Under the pieces are notes generated by a model that had not been told where the DNA came from, made no database searches, and saw nothing but the letters and a program-made list of their open reading frames with translations. Positions 7,539 through 16,364 of a DNA stretch of 64,000 bases are shown here, piece by piece (within the stretch, counting starts at the first letter, position 1; the number at the start of each line of letters is the position of its first letter). The stretch lies in contig NC_017958.1 of the NCBI RefSeq assembly GCF_000264455.2, positions 186,001 to 250,000 of the forward strand, in the 5' to 3' direction. The DNA comes from Tistrella mobilis KA081020-065 (GTDB lineage: Bacteria > Pseudomonadota > Alphaproteobacteria > Tistrellales > Tistrellaceae). The position numbers and the translations under genes were made by a program.

Positions 7539-9602
7539 TCAGCCGGCGACGAGCGGCCGGGTCACCGCAGCAAGCCAGCCCCTGACGCCATCGTCGACCA
7601 GGGGCGAGACCTCGGCCAGCACCCGCGCGTGATAGGCATCGACCCAGGCGATTTCGTCGGCGGTCAGCATGTCCACCCGGATCAGGCTGCGGTCGATGGG
7701 GGCGAGCGTCAGGGTTTCGAAGCCGAGGAACCGCCGGCCGGCGAAGCCGGTGCCCTCGTCCCGCACCACCAGCAGGTTCTCGATCCGGATGCCGTAGCGG
7801 CCGGGCTCGTAATAGCCGGGCTCGTCGGACAGGATCATCCCCGGCTCCAGCGGCTGGCTCGACAGTTTGGAAATCCGCTGCGGGCCTTCATGCACCGACA
7901 GATAGCTGCCGACGCCATGGCCGGTGCCATGGTCGAAATCCAGCCCCGCCGCCCAGAGATCGCGCCGGGCCAGGACGTCGAGCTGGGCACCGGTGGTGCC
8001 GGCCGGAAAACGCGCCACCGCCACCGCGATATGGCCCTTCAGCACCCGGGTGAAGGCGTCTGCCACCTCTGCCGGCAGATCGCCCACCGCCACGGTGCGG
8101 GTGACGTCGGTGGTGCCGTCCAGATACTGGCCGCCGCTGTCGACCAGATAGATCTGCCCCGGCTCCAGCCGCCGGTTGCTGCGCTCATTCACCCGGTAAT
8201 GGGCCATGGCGGCATGGGGCCCCGAGGCGGAGATGGTCTCGAAGCTCATGCCCCGGTAGTGATCGAGCCCGGCGCGCAACCGGCCGAGTTCGGCCGCGGC
8301 GTCAAGCTCGGTCAGATGGCCCTTGGGCGCCTCGGCCGCGATCCAGGCAAGGAAGGTGACCAGCGCGCCGGCATCGCGCAGATGCGCCGCCCGCGTACCC
8401 GCCAGCTCCACCGCATTCTTGCGCGCCTTGGGCAGCGAGACCGGCGAGCTGCCCTCCACCACCGTGGCCCCCGCCTGCTTCAGCCGGTGATCGGCCCAGA
8501 TATTGGCGGTGGTGGGGTCGATCAGCACCCGGCGACCGGCGCAGTCGTCGAGTGCCGCCCCCAGCGCCTCGACGCCCGCGACCCGTGCCTCGCCCGCCAG
8601 ATGGTCGATCACCTCGGGCGTCAGCTTGCGGCGGTCGATGAAGATCTGCGCCTCGCCGTCGCTGGCGATCAGGCCGAAGCCCAGCGGCAGCGGCGTGCAG
8701 GGCACGTCGGCGCCGCGGATGTTGAGCAGCCAGGCCAGTTCCTCGGGCATGGTGATCAGATAGGCATCGGCGCCGGCGGCGGCGATCGCCTCGCCGATGC
8801 GCTTGCGCTTGGAGGCCACGCTCTCCCCCGCGAAGGCCTCGTCATGGGGCACCACGGGGGCAAGCGGCATGGCGGCGCGGCCGTTCCAGATGGCATCCAG
8901 CGGGTTGCCCTCCAGCGCCGCAAGCTCGACGCCGGCACGCGCCAGCACGCGCTGCCAGCGCGAAATCTCGGCCGGGGTGTGCAGCCTGGGATCATAGCCG
9001 ATCCGCGCACCGCGCCCGGCGGTCTCGGCGATCCAGGCGATCGGCGTGCGCTCCACCACATGGCAGCGCTCGAACACCTGCCCGTCGACCTCCTGCTCGG
9101 CCTGGATGGTGTAGCGACCGTCGACGAAGACGGCGGCCCGGTCCTTCAGGATGACTGCGGTCCCGGCCGAGCCGTGGAAACCGGTGATCCAGGCCAGCCG
9201 TTCGGCCGCGCGCGGCACGTATTCACCCTGATGCTCGTCGGCGCGCGGCACGATGAAGCCGTCGACCCCCGCCGCCGCCAGCCGCAGCCGCAGCCGCGCC
9301 ACCCGGCCGGCCGTGTCCGGCGCCTCGTCCCAGAGCCCGTCTTCCAGCCGGGCCGCAACCTCGGCCCGGCGGGCGACCAGCGCTGCGACCAGGTCCGGAT
9401 CATGCGGGCCGCGGCCCAGAACCAGATCCACCCAGCGCAGGTCGCCGGCAGGCGATGCCGCGGCATCGATGCCGGCCAGCAGGGCGTCGAGCCCGGCCGC
9501 CCCCACCCGTGCGCCCCGGGCGGCAAGCCGCCGGGCAAGCTCGTCACCATCGAGCGACAGAGAGATCGGGGCAGCGGTTCCGTCCGGGGTGGAAGCGGTC
9601 AT
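7539..9602 (-). CDS. Xaa-Pro aminopeptidase (aminopeptidase P family, M24B)
   Basis: A 687-residue cytosolic metallopeptidase that removes N-terminal residues before proline. The N-terminal half has two creatinase-like domains (AGVDGFIVPRADEHQGEYVP, then RLAWITGFHGSAGTAVI). The C-terminal pita-bread domain shows the metal ligands in DSGGQYLDGTTDVTRT (two Asp), HGTGHGVGSYLSVHEGP (His), LSDEPGYYEPGRYGIRIENL (Glu) and the last Glu in the FETLTLAP region. Length fits the long three-domain subgroup. The ATG at 9602 has a GAGG at proper distance; an in-frame ATG at 9617 is also possible. It follows prmA closely on the same strand. Confidence 0.92.
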   Translation of the reverse strand: MTASTPDGTAAPISLSLDGDELARRLAARGARVGAAGLDALLAGIDAAASPAGDLRWVDLVLGRGPHDPDLVAALVARRAEVAARLEDGLWDEAPDTAGRVARLRLRLAAAGVDGFIVPRADEHQGEYVPRAAERLAWITGFHGSAGTAVILKDRAAVFVDGRYTIQAEQEVDGQVFERCHVVERTPIAWIAETAGRGARIGYDPRLHTPAEISRWQRVLARAGVELAALEGNPLDAIWNGRAAMPLAPVVPHDEAFAGESVASKRKRIGEAIAAAGADAYLITMPEELAWLLNIRGADVPCTPLPLGFGLIASDGEAQIFIDRRKLTPEVIDHLAGEARVAGVEALGAALDDCAGRRVLIDPTTANIWADHRLKQAGATVVEGSSPVSLPKARKNAVELAGTRAAHLRDAGALVTFLAWIAAEAPKGHLTELDAAAELGRLRAGLDHYRGMSFETISASGPHAAMAHYRVNERSNRRLEPGQIYLVDSGGQYLDGTTDVTRTVAVGDLPAEVADAFTRVLKGHIAVAVARFPAGTTGAQLDVLARRDLWAAGLDFDHGTGHGVGSYLSVHEGPQRISKLSSQPLEPGMILSDEPGYYEPGRYGIRIENLLVVRDEGTGFAGRRFLGFETLTLAPIDRSLIRVDMLTADEIAWVDAYHARVLAEVSPLVDDGVRGWLAAVTRPLVAG

Positions 9603-9633
9603 GGGGTCAGGCCTCATCAGGAGGAAGGGCGGT

Positions 9634-10575
9634 TCAGTCCTGACGGCGGGGCGCCCGCCGCATCATCAGCGTGGTCCAGCCGTCGAGCACCAGGCGCTTG
9701 TCCAGCACCAGGCCGCGACGGCGATAGGCGTTCAGCACCCAGCTGTCCTGGCGGGGGGTCAACCCCGACAGCACCAGCCGGCCACCCGGCGCCAGATGCC
9801 GCACCACCACCGGCGCCATCCGCGCCAGCGGCCGGGCCAGGATATTGGCCAGGATCAGGTCGTAGGGGCCGTGGGCCATGACCTCGGGCCGGCGGAAGCC
9901 TTCCGAGATCAGCGGGATCACCCGGTCGCGAACATGGTTGATGTGGATGTTCTCGGCCGTCACCGCAACCGAACGCGGATCATTGTCGACCGCCAGCACC
10001 CGGCGGCGCAGCCGGCGCGGGTTGAAGCGCTGCGCCGCAGCGATGGCGAGCACGCCCGTGCCGCAGCCCATGTCCAGAACCCGGCCGACCGGCTTGCCGC
10101 GCCGGGCCAGGTGATCGATCATGGTCAGGCAGCCGCGGGTGGTGCCGTGCTCGCCCGAACCGAAGGCCTGGCCGGCATCGACCACGATGCCGATCGCCCC
10201 CGGGCGAACCACCTCGGCCGCGTCCAGATGGCTGCCATGGACCACGAACTGCCCGGCATGGATGGGCACGAAGCTTTTCAGCACGTCGCTCGCCCAGTCG
10301 CGATCCTCGATCTGGTCGAGCACGGGCGTCTCGAGCGCGATGCCTTCGGCGGCCGCGGTCAACGAGATGCGGGTGCCGATTTCGGCCATGTCGGGCCGGG
10401 GGCCGCGGGCATAGCCGGTGACACGCCACCACAAACCGTCCTCGATCACCTCGAAACTGGTGAGGCTTTCGACGAAGGGCTCCAGCGCGGTCTCGACCGC
10501 GGACACATGCTCCAGACCCGGAACCTCCAGGGTCAGCCGCCAGACCAGGCGGGCGGGATCAGACGGGCTCGACAA
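9634..10575 (-). CDS. prmA: Ribosomal protein L11 methyltransferase
   Basis: PrmA trimethylates ribosomal protein L11 using S-adenosylmethionine. The 313-residue product has an N-terminal substrate-recognition part, then the signature DAGQAFGSGEHGTTRGCL, the SAM motif RVLDMGCGTGVLAIAAA, the acidic VLAVDNDPRSV, and the catalytic-site segment YDLILANILARPL. The start at 10575 overlaps the end of uvrD by 17 nt, so translation is probably coupled. Order uvrD-prmA-pepP on one strand suggests one transcript. Confidence 0.92.
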   Translation of the reverse strand: MSSPSDPARLVWRLTLEVPGLEHVSAVETALEPFVESLTSFEVIEDGLWWRVTGYARGPRPDMAEIGTRISLTAAAEGIALETPVLDQIEDRDWASDVLKSFVPIHAGQFVVHGSHLDAAEVVRPGAIGIVVDAGQAFGSGEHGTTRGCLTMIDHLARRGKPVGRVLDMGCGTGVLAIAAAQRFNPRRLRRRVLAVDNDPRSVAVTAENIHINHVRDRVIPLISEGFRRPEVMAHGPYDLILANILARPLARMAPVVVRHLAPGGRLVLSGLTPRQDSWVLNAYRRRGLVLDKRLVLDGWTTLMMRRAPRRQD

Positions 10576-12952
10576 AGCGATCGATCACTTTCTTCCGGCC
10601 GACCCCGTCGAACACCACCTGCAGCTTGTCGCCTTCGATGCGTTCGATGAAGCCGGTGCCATATTTGGCATGCGACACCCGCATGCCGATCTTGAAGGAC
10701 GAGGTATCGGCGGCCCTGGCCGCCGCGGCCGCCTGTCCCGGGGTGCGGCCGCTGGCGGGACCGGGGCGCCGGGGCGCCACCGACATGCCGCCCCGTTCCA
10801 CCCTGACCGCGGTGCCGTCGATGGTCCGGGCGGTGACGTCGTCGGCCAGCCGGGTCGCGCGGTCATAGACTTCGGTCTGGGCATAGGGGCTGGTCTGGGC
10901 GTATGGGTCGGCACGCCGCCCGGCCGGCTGCCAGCCGGCGGCGCGGTTGCCGCCATAGACCCCGGTCTGGCCCGAGAGTTCGACATGCTCGGCCGGCAGT
11001 TCTTCCACGAAGCGCGAGGGAACGGCCGACAGCCACTGGTTGTAGACCCGGCGATTGGCCGCGAAGCTGATCACCGCCCGGCGGCGGGCGCGGGTGATGC
11101 CCACATAGGCCAGCCGGCGTTCCTCTTCCAGCCCGTCGCGGCCGCTTTCCTCCAGCGCGCGTTCATGGGGGAAGACGCCCTCCTCCCAGCCCGGCAGAAA
11201 GACGGTGTCGAATTCCAGGCCCTTGGCGCCGTGCAGGGTCATGATGCTGACCATGTCCTCGCCTGCGCGGGTATCGGTGTCCATCACCAGCGAGACATGT
11301 TCGAGGAAAGCCGGCAGGCTGTCGAATTCCTCGACCGTGCGCACCAGCTCCTTCAGGTTGTCGAGCCGGCCCTGGGCCTCGGGCGTCTTCTCGGTCTGCC
11401 ACATGCCGGTCAGCCCGCTTTCATCCAGCATCTGCCGGACCACCTCGCCATGAGGCTCGTGCGACAGCGCCTCGCGCCAGCCGGCGATCATGCGGGTGAA
11501 ATCGGCCAGTGCCGCGCGCGCCTTGGGCCGCAGCCCGCCCACCACCACCGGATCGGCCGCGGCCACCAGCATCGGCAGCCCCGCCGCCCGTGCCGCCACC
11601 GCCACGGCCTGAACCGAGGTGTCGCCCAGCCCGCGCTTCGGCACGTTCACCACCCGCTCGAAGGCCAGATCGTCGGCGGGCGTGATGATCAGGCGCATAT
11701 AGGCGAGCGCGTCGCGCACCTCGGCGCGCTCGAAGAAGCGCAGGCCCCCGACCACCCGATAGGGCATGCCGATGGTCACGAAGCGGTCTTCGAAAGCGCG
11801 GGTCTGATGGCCGGCGCGGACCAGCACCGCCATGTCGGAAAGCGACATGCCCTGGGCGCGCAGATGTTCGATCACGTCCGAGACGAAGCGGGCTTCCTCG
11901 TCGCCATCCCAGCAGCCCTGGACCCGGACCTTCTCGCCCTCGCCGTCATCGGTCCAGAGCGTCTTGCCCAGCCGCTCTTCATTGTTGGCGATCACGGCGC
12001 CGGCGGCGGCCAGGATATGGCCGGTGGAGCGGTAATTGCGCTCCAGCCGGATCACCGTCGCCTCGGGAAAATCCTTTTCGAAGCGCAGGATGTTGCCGAC
12101 CTCGGCACCGCGCCAGGAATAGATCGACTGGTCGTCGTCGCCCACGCAGCAGATGTTGTGATGGGCCTGGGCCAGCAGGCGCAGCCACAGATACTGGGCG
12201 ACGTTGGTGTCCTGATACTCGTCGACCAGGATGTAGCGGAAGCGGCGCTGCCAGTCGGCCAGCACGTCGGGATGCTCGCGGAACAGCCGGATGCATTCCA
12301 TCAGCAGATCGCCGAAATCGGCCGCGTTCAGCTCTTTCAGCCGTTTCTGATAGGCGGCGTAGAGATCGGCACCACGGCCGCGCGCCACCTCATGCGCCTC
12401 GGCCCCCGGCACCTGGCCCGGCTGCCAGCCCTTGTCCTTCCAGCGCTGGATGGCGCCCACCAGCACCTTGGGCGGCCAGCGCTTCTCGTCGACGCCGGCC
12501 GCCTGGATCACCTGCTTCGCCAGCCGCACCTGATCATCGGTATCGAGAATGGTGAAGGTGGAGGTGAGCCCGACCAGCTCGGCGTGCCGGCGCAGAATGC
12601 GGGCACACAGCGAGTGGAAGGTGCCGAACCAGAGCCCGCTTTCTTCCGCGCCGATCAGCCGCCCCACCCGCTCGCGCATTTCGCGCGCGGCCTTGTTGGT
12701 GAAGGTGACCGCCAGGATCTGCCAGGGCCGGGCGCGGCCGGTATCCACCAGATGCGCCAACCTTGTGGTCAGCACCCGGGTCTTGCCGGTGCCGGCGCCG
12801 GCCAGCACCAGAACCGGCCCGTCCAGCGCCTCCACCGCCGCCCGCTGCTCGGCATTCAGCCCGTCGAGATAGGCATGGGCATGGGACGCACCGGCGCCGC
12901 GCGCGGGATGCTGCGGCACCGAGGCTTCCGGCAGGCTGAACGGATCGGACAT
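10559..12952 (-). CDS. uvrD: ATP-dependent DNA helicase UvrD/PcrA (SF1)
   Basis: A 797-residue superfamily 1A helicase for nucleotide-excision and mismatch repair. The Q-like motif LNAEQRAAV is followed by Walker A AGAGTGKT (Lys about residue 57). Further motifs are TFTNKAAREMRERV, ILVDEYQDTN (Walker B), GDDDQSIYSWRGA, LERNYRST, IMTLHGAKGLEFDTVFLPGWEEG and RRLAYVGITRARR. The C-terminal tail carries the SFKIGMRVSHAKYGTGFIE segment that contacts RNA polymerase in PcrA/UvrD. The ATG at 12952 gives the usual short lead before the Q motif; the frame remains open to 13006. Confidence 0.95.
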   Translation of the reverse strand: MSDPFSLPEASVPQHPARGAGASHAHAYLDGLNAEQRAAVEALDGPVLVLAGAGTGKTRVLTTRLAHLVDTGRARPWQILAVTFTNKAAREMRERVGRLIGAEESGLWFGTFHSLCARILRRHAELVGLTSTFTILDTDDQVRLAKQVIQAAGVDEKRWPPKVLVGAIQRWKDKGWQPGQVPGAEAHEVARGRGADLYAAYQKRLKELNAADFGDLLMECIRLFREHPDVLADWQRRFRYILVDEYQDTNVAQYLWLRLLAQAHHNICCVGDDDQSIYSWRGAEVGNILRFEKDFPEATVIRLERNYRSTGHILAAAGAVIANNEERLGKTLWTDDGEGEKVRVQGCWDGDEEARFVSDVIEHLRAQGMSLSDMAVLVRAGHQTRAFEDRFVTIGMPYRVVGGLRFFERAEVRDALAYMRLIITPADDLAFERVVNVPKRGLGDTSVQAVAVAARAAGLPMLVAAADPVVVGGLRPKARAALADFTRMIAGWREALSHEPHGEVVRQMLDESGLTGMWQTEKTPEAQGRLDNLKELVRTVEEFDSLPAFLEHVSLVMDTDTRAGEDMVSIMTLHGAKGLEFDTVFLPGWEEGVFPHERALEESGRDGLEEERRLAYVGITRARRRAVISFAANRRVYNQWLSAVPSRFVEELPAEHVELSGQTGVYGGNRAAGWQPAGRRADPYAQTSPYAQTEVYDRATRLADDVTARTIDGTAVRVERGGMSVAPRRPGPASGRTPGQAAAAARAADTSSFKIGMRVSHAKYGTGFIERIEGDKLQVVFDGVGRKKVIDRFVEPV

Positions 12953-13111
12953 CGGAGGGGCCGGCTCTCTTGGTCTGGACGCGGGGTTCCGGGTTCGCTG
13001 GAACATAACCGAAACGCGGCCGCGACGACAGCCATCGGCACGCCTGCCTTACCTATACCCTCGGCGGTGCATCTGCAAGGCGTGCGCCTGGGGGTTGTCG
13101 GCCTGGGGTTG

Positions 13112-14143
13112 TCAGGAGGTACCTGGGCGGGTCTGGGCCTGCCAGAACCTCCGCAGCCGATCGTGAGGTTCGCGCATCCAGCGCTCACAGAGCGCGATCT
13201 CGGCGGCTGAGGCCTCACGACGCTTACGGTCACCATCGGGAACGAAGGCCGGACGGTCGCCGCGGCCCTTGGAATAGAGCCGCGCCTCGCGCTCCATCCC
13301 GGCGATTTCTTCCGGCTGCGGCCGGATGCCGAGCCAGGGCAGAATGCGGTCGATCACCGCCCCCGGCAGCTCGGCATGGTCGACCAGCAGCCACCCGGCC
13401 GGCGCGCCGGCGATCCTGTCCGCCGCCAGAGACAGTGCCCGCCCGAGAACGGCGGCAATGAACGTCTCGATGTCCATGCCGGCGGCAGCGGTCGGCCGCA
13501 TGCCCAGGCTGAAGGCCCGACGCATCGGGTTGTGAAACGAGAGCGACCAGCCGGGCCGAAGGCGCAGGTTCGAGACCAGAATCTCCAGCGGATCCCGCAT
13601 CACGAAGACCTTGCGCATCCGAGGCGCGACCGTCTCCAGCTCGCCGAGGCGGTCCAACCCGATGCACGAGAACTTCACCATAAAATACCGGGCCTCGGGC
13701 ATCATCGGACGCCCGAGCAGGGCAAGCACAAGGCGCAGATCATCCTGCCTGACACCGGCCGGAACCGGCGTCCAGAACGGCCCCATCAGATCGAGCAGCG
13801 CTTCCGGCTCGTCGGCGATCTGCACGCCGCCGATCCCGCCCAGCATGTTGGCGACCAGGGTCGACCCGCAGCGCGAGGCATGGAAGATCCCGGCCGTCAG
13901 CGGCAGGCTGGTGGCCGGAGACGGTCCGGCAGCCAGAGACGGTCCGGCCGTCAGGGACGGATCATCCAGCGACAAATCCCGGAAGAGCAGATCCCGAAAG
14001 GGCGCATCCGCATCCCGCGCCTGACGCAGTGCCGCACGGAACGACCAGCGGCCATCAGCCGGCCGGGCGGCGGACCTTAGGCGCAGACGCCGGCCGTCGC
14101 GGGTGATGAGCGCCCGCTCGGGCAGCTCCCATCCGGCGATCAA
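13112..14143 (-). CDS. Sulfotransferase-family protein, putative lasso-peptide tailoring enzyme
   Basis: A 343-residue protein with the two PAPS-binding signatures of sulfotransferases: a P-loop-like HASRCGSTLVANML (about 88-101) and RDPLEILVSN (about 183-192) for the 3'-phosphate. Residues about 58-82 are a low-complexity stretch rich in Leu, Thr, Ala, Gly, Pro and Ser, encoded by short tandem repeats. The start is a TTG at 14143 whose last two bases form part of the TGA stop of the lasso precursor gene (TTGA overlap), the best evidence that it belongs to that pathway. No other in-frame start lies nearby. It could sulfate the peptide or another small molecule. Some sulfotransferase homologues have other chemistry, so the reaction is inferred. 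Confidence 0.75.
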   Translation of the reverse strand: MIAGWELPERALITRDGRRLRLRSAARPADGRWSFRAALRQARDADAPFRDLLFRDLSLDDPSLTAGPSLAAGPSPATSLPLTAGIFHASRCGSTLVANMLGGIGGVQIADEPEALLDLMGPFWTPVPAGVRQDDLRLVLALLGRPMMPEARYFMVKFSCIGLDRLGELETVAPRMRKVFVMRDPLEILVSNLRLRPGWSLSFHNPMRRAFSLGMRPTAAAGMDIETFIAAVLGRALSLAADRIAGAPAGWLLVDHAELPGAVIDRILPWLGIRPQPEEIAGMEREARLYSKGRGDRPAFVPDGDRKRREASAAEIALCERWMREPHDRLRRFWQAQTRPGTS

Positions 14144-14292
14144 CTCATATTGCGGGTGGCGAGACCTTCCGTAACCTGGCTGCCAGCCCCCTCGGTCTGA
14201 TCATGGATGGGCACGACCGTCAGCCTTGGCGTCGACCAGACCGCCGACGTCATATTGACACTGGCAGAAAGCTCACCGTTTCGATCGGTCAT
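14140..14292 (-). CDS. Lasso peptide precursor (50 residues), predicted core of 16 residues with Gly1-Glu8 ring
   Basis: Translation from the ATG at 14292 gives 50 residues. The leader contains WSTPRL (residues 19-24), a match to the YxxPxL recognition motif with Trp for Tyr, and ends ...DQTE with Thr33 at position -2 of the cut. The predicted core is GAGSQVTEGLATRNMS (35-50): Gly1, an acidic residue at position 8 for the macrolactam, and an eight-residue tail ending in Ser. AAGGAG lies 9 nt before the ATG. The stop overlaps the TTG start of the sulfotransferase gene, and the cyclase gene ends 99 nt upstream. It is too short for usual gene calling. The role follows from motif, context and coupling; the product is unproven. 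Confidence 0.8.
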   Translation of the reverse strand: MTDRNGELSASVNMTSAVWSTPRLTVVPIHDQTEGAGSQVTEGLATRNMS

Positions 14293-14391
14293 CGCCGGCT
14301 ACTCCTTAATGATGATGATTTGTGCAGACAATACACATTGCGATCGGCGCGGTGAACGGGCAAGAGCGTCGCCGCCCGGAGATGATGTGCC

Positions 14392-16308
14392 TCAGCCATT
14401 GCCACCCTCGGCCCGACAGATGAACTGCCCGACGCGCAACCCGCGCCCGACGGCATGCAGCAGGGGCAGCATGGTTTCCAGCCGGGACGCCTCTGTCGCA
14501 TCTGCGGGCCAGGCCTCGATCAGCCGCCGGATCTTCGGCAGGTCGAGCACCTCGCGGGCAAGCGGCGATGCCTCGCAGCGCGCGATCTCCGCCATCATCC
14601 AGTCGCGCCGGATGGTCATCCGGTGGAACCAGTCGGCATTTTCCAGACCCGTCCGGCGCTCGTCGAGCACCGCCTGCGGCAGACGACCGGCCAGGACCCG
14701 CCTTGCAAGCCAGCGGTCGCGGCCCCGGTCCAGATACTGCCCCGGGGGCAGCCCCAGGCAGAAATCGACCAGCCGGACATCGGTGAGCGGATGGCGCCGA
14801 TCGGCCGGATCGGCCCACATATGGCCGGAATGCGCGAGCTTCAGGAAGGTGTTCTTCTCGATCAGCTCGATTCGCATGTCGGCGTCGCGAGAGGCGGTGC
14901 ACCGTGGCGCATGGCCTGTAAGACGTCCCTCTGCGAGCCGTTCGCCGAGTGCCGGGGCAAGGGCGCTGCGTTCACGCCAAAGCTCCGGCCGTCCCCTGAG
15001 GCGCTTCACGGCAAGCCGCAGTTCGGGCGGCAGGGCCGGCAGCAGCGCCCATCCCAGAAATTCCCGGAGCGGTGATTTGCCCTGGCGTGCCCGCCCGGCC
15101 AGATTCGATGCCAGAGCCCCGAAGTGCAGGCGACGAAGCTGATCGGCCATCGCAAGACGCCCGTCCCAGCTGAGCGACAGATTGCCGCCCTCGCCCGTCA
15201 GCACCACACGCGCCCCCAGATCGCGCGCCAGATCCGGTGTCGGGTGATAGAGCCCGTCCGAGAACAGCCAGCTCATCGGCCAGTCACGGCGATGGAAACG
15301 ACCGCCCGGATCTTCATCCGGCCCCGTCGGCTCCGGCGCCACCACATGATGGGGCACCATGTTCGGATAGAGCGGCGGCACCAGCCGGGCACCATCCCAC
15401 TCATCCTGGATCAGCCCGGGCACCTCGGGCAAAGCCACCATGGGCTGCGGTCGCACGGTCACGGTATGCAGGGGCGCCGGGCCCCGCAGCCGGGCCGCCG
15501 TCGTGGCCACGGCGGTGGAATCGAGCCCGGCCGTCAGATGGCAGAGCAGCGGTTCGTCACCGGCCGGCAGACGACAGGCGACCGCCTGTTCCAGCAGATG
15601 GCGGGCCGCCTCGACATAGTCGTCATCGCGCCGGAACCGGATCCGGCGGGTGTGATCGGGCTGCCAGTACCGCCAGAGCCGCAGACGGCCGTCGGACCAG
15701 GTGAGCCCATGCCCCGGCGGCAGCATGTCGATATCGGTGTGAACGGTGCGATTGGGCCGGCGATGGGCGGCGGCGACCAGCGTCAGCCCCAGAATATCCG
15801 GATCCAGCCCCTGGGGAACGGCCGGGTGGGCCAGAAGCGTATCGATCCGGGACGCGAGCAGAATACCGTCCGGGCGGCAGCAATAGAACAGCGGCCGCCC
15901 GCCCATCTGGTCGATCGCCGCAATCAGCTCCCGGCGCGCCGGATCCCAGCGGATGACCGCAAAATCGCCCACCCAGGCGGCGGGGGCAGCCTCTCCCTGA
16001 CGGGCCAATGCGGCTGCGGCAAGGGTGTCTGCCTCCGTTCCGGCCGGATGGTCGAGCATGGCGGCGAGTTCGGCAGCATTGTAGAGGGCACCGTCGAACA
16101 GGCTGACACTGCCATCCGGTCCCGGCCGGCATGGCAGGGGCCGCGGGGGCCGCGACGACGGTCCGGCCGCCCCGGTCTGGAGCAGCAGGGCGATGCCGTC
16201 GTCATGGTGCCGGCGGATGGTCAGCCCGGATACGGACACCGCCGCCGCCGCCCGCCGGTCGTCGATGACGCCATAGTCTCGCCCGACATGCGCGAACAGG
16301 AGATTCAC
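14392..16308 (-). CDS. Lasso peptide macrolactam synthetase (asparagine synthase-like)
   Basis: A 638-residue asparagine synthetase homologue. The N-terminal glutaminase-like half (VNLLFAHVGRDYG, FDGALYNAAELAAML, GDFAVIRWDPARRELIAAIDQMGGRPLFY in pieces) lacks the catalytic Cys at position 2, as in lasso cyclases, which activate a side-chain carboxylate and join it to the Gly1 amine. The synthetase half has the ATP loop LTAGLDSTAVA and GEGGNLSLSWD. A GTG at 16308 is preferred because homologues begin MNLxFAHVG. A TTG at 16341 is the longest start. The precursor gene follows. ATP-dependent ring closure of the precursor is inferred. Confidence 0.85.
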   Translation of the reverse strand: MNLLFAHVGRDYGVIDDRRAAAAVSVSGLTIRRHHDDGIALLLQTGAAGPSSRPPRPLPCRPGPDGSVSLFDGALYNAAELAAMLDHPAGTEADTLAAAALARQGEAAPAAWVGDFAVIRWDPARRELIAAIDQMGGRPLFYCCRPDGILLASRIDTLLAHPAVPQGLDPDILGLTLVAAAHRRPNRTVHTDIDMLPPGHGLTWSDGRLRLWRYWQPDHTRRIRFRRDDDYVEAARHLLEQAVACRLPAGDEPLLCHLTAGLDSTAVATTAARLRGPAPLHTVTVRPQPMVALPEVPGLIQDEWDGARLVPPLYPNMVPHHVVAPEPTGPDEDPGGRFHRRDWPMSWLFSDGLYHPTPDLARDLGARVVLTGEGGNLSLSWDGRLAMADQLRRLHFGALASNLAGRARQGKSPLREFLGWALLPALPPELRLAVKRLRGRPELWRERSALAPALGERLAEGRLTGHAPRCTASRDADMRIELIEKNTFLKLAHSGHMWADPADRRHPLTDVRLVDFCLGLPPGQYLDRGRDRWLARRVLAGRLPQAVLDERRTGLENADWFHRMTIRRDWMMAEIARCEASPLAREVLDLPKIRRLIEAWPADATEASRLETMLPLLHAVGRGLRVGQFICRAEGGNG

Positions 16309-16364
16309 GGCACCGTTCCCACCTCGAATGGATGTCGCCAAGAGACGGCCGTCTGTCTCACGGC

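Noticed and set aside
10418-13210. 930-codon plus-strand frame
   Set aside because: Antisense to prmA and uvrD; its translation is His-, Gly- and Arg-rich without domains.
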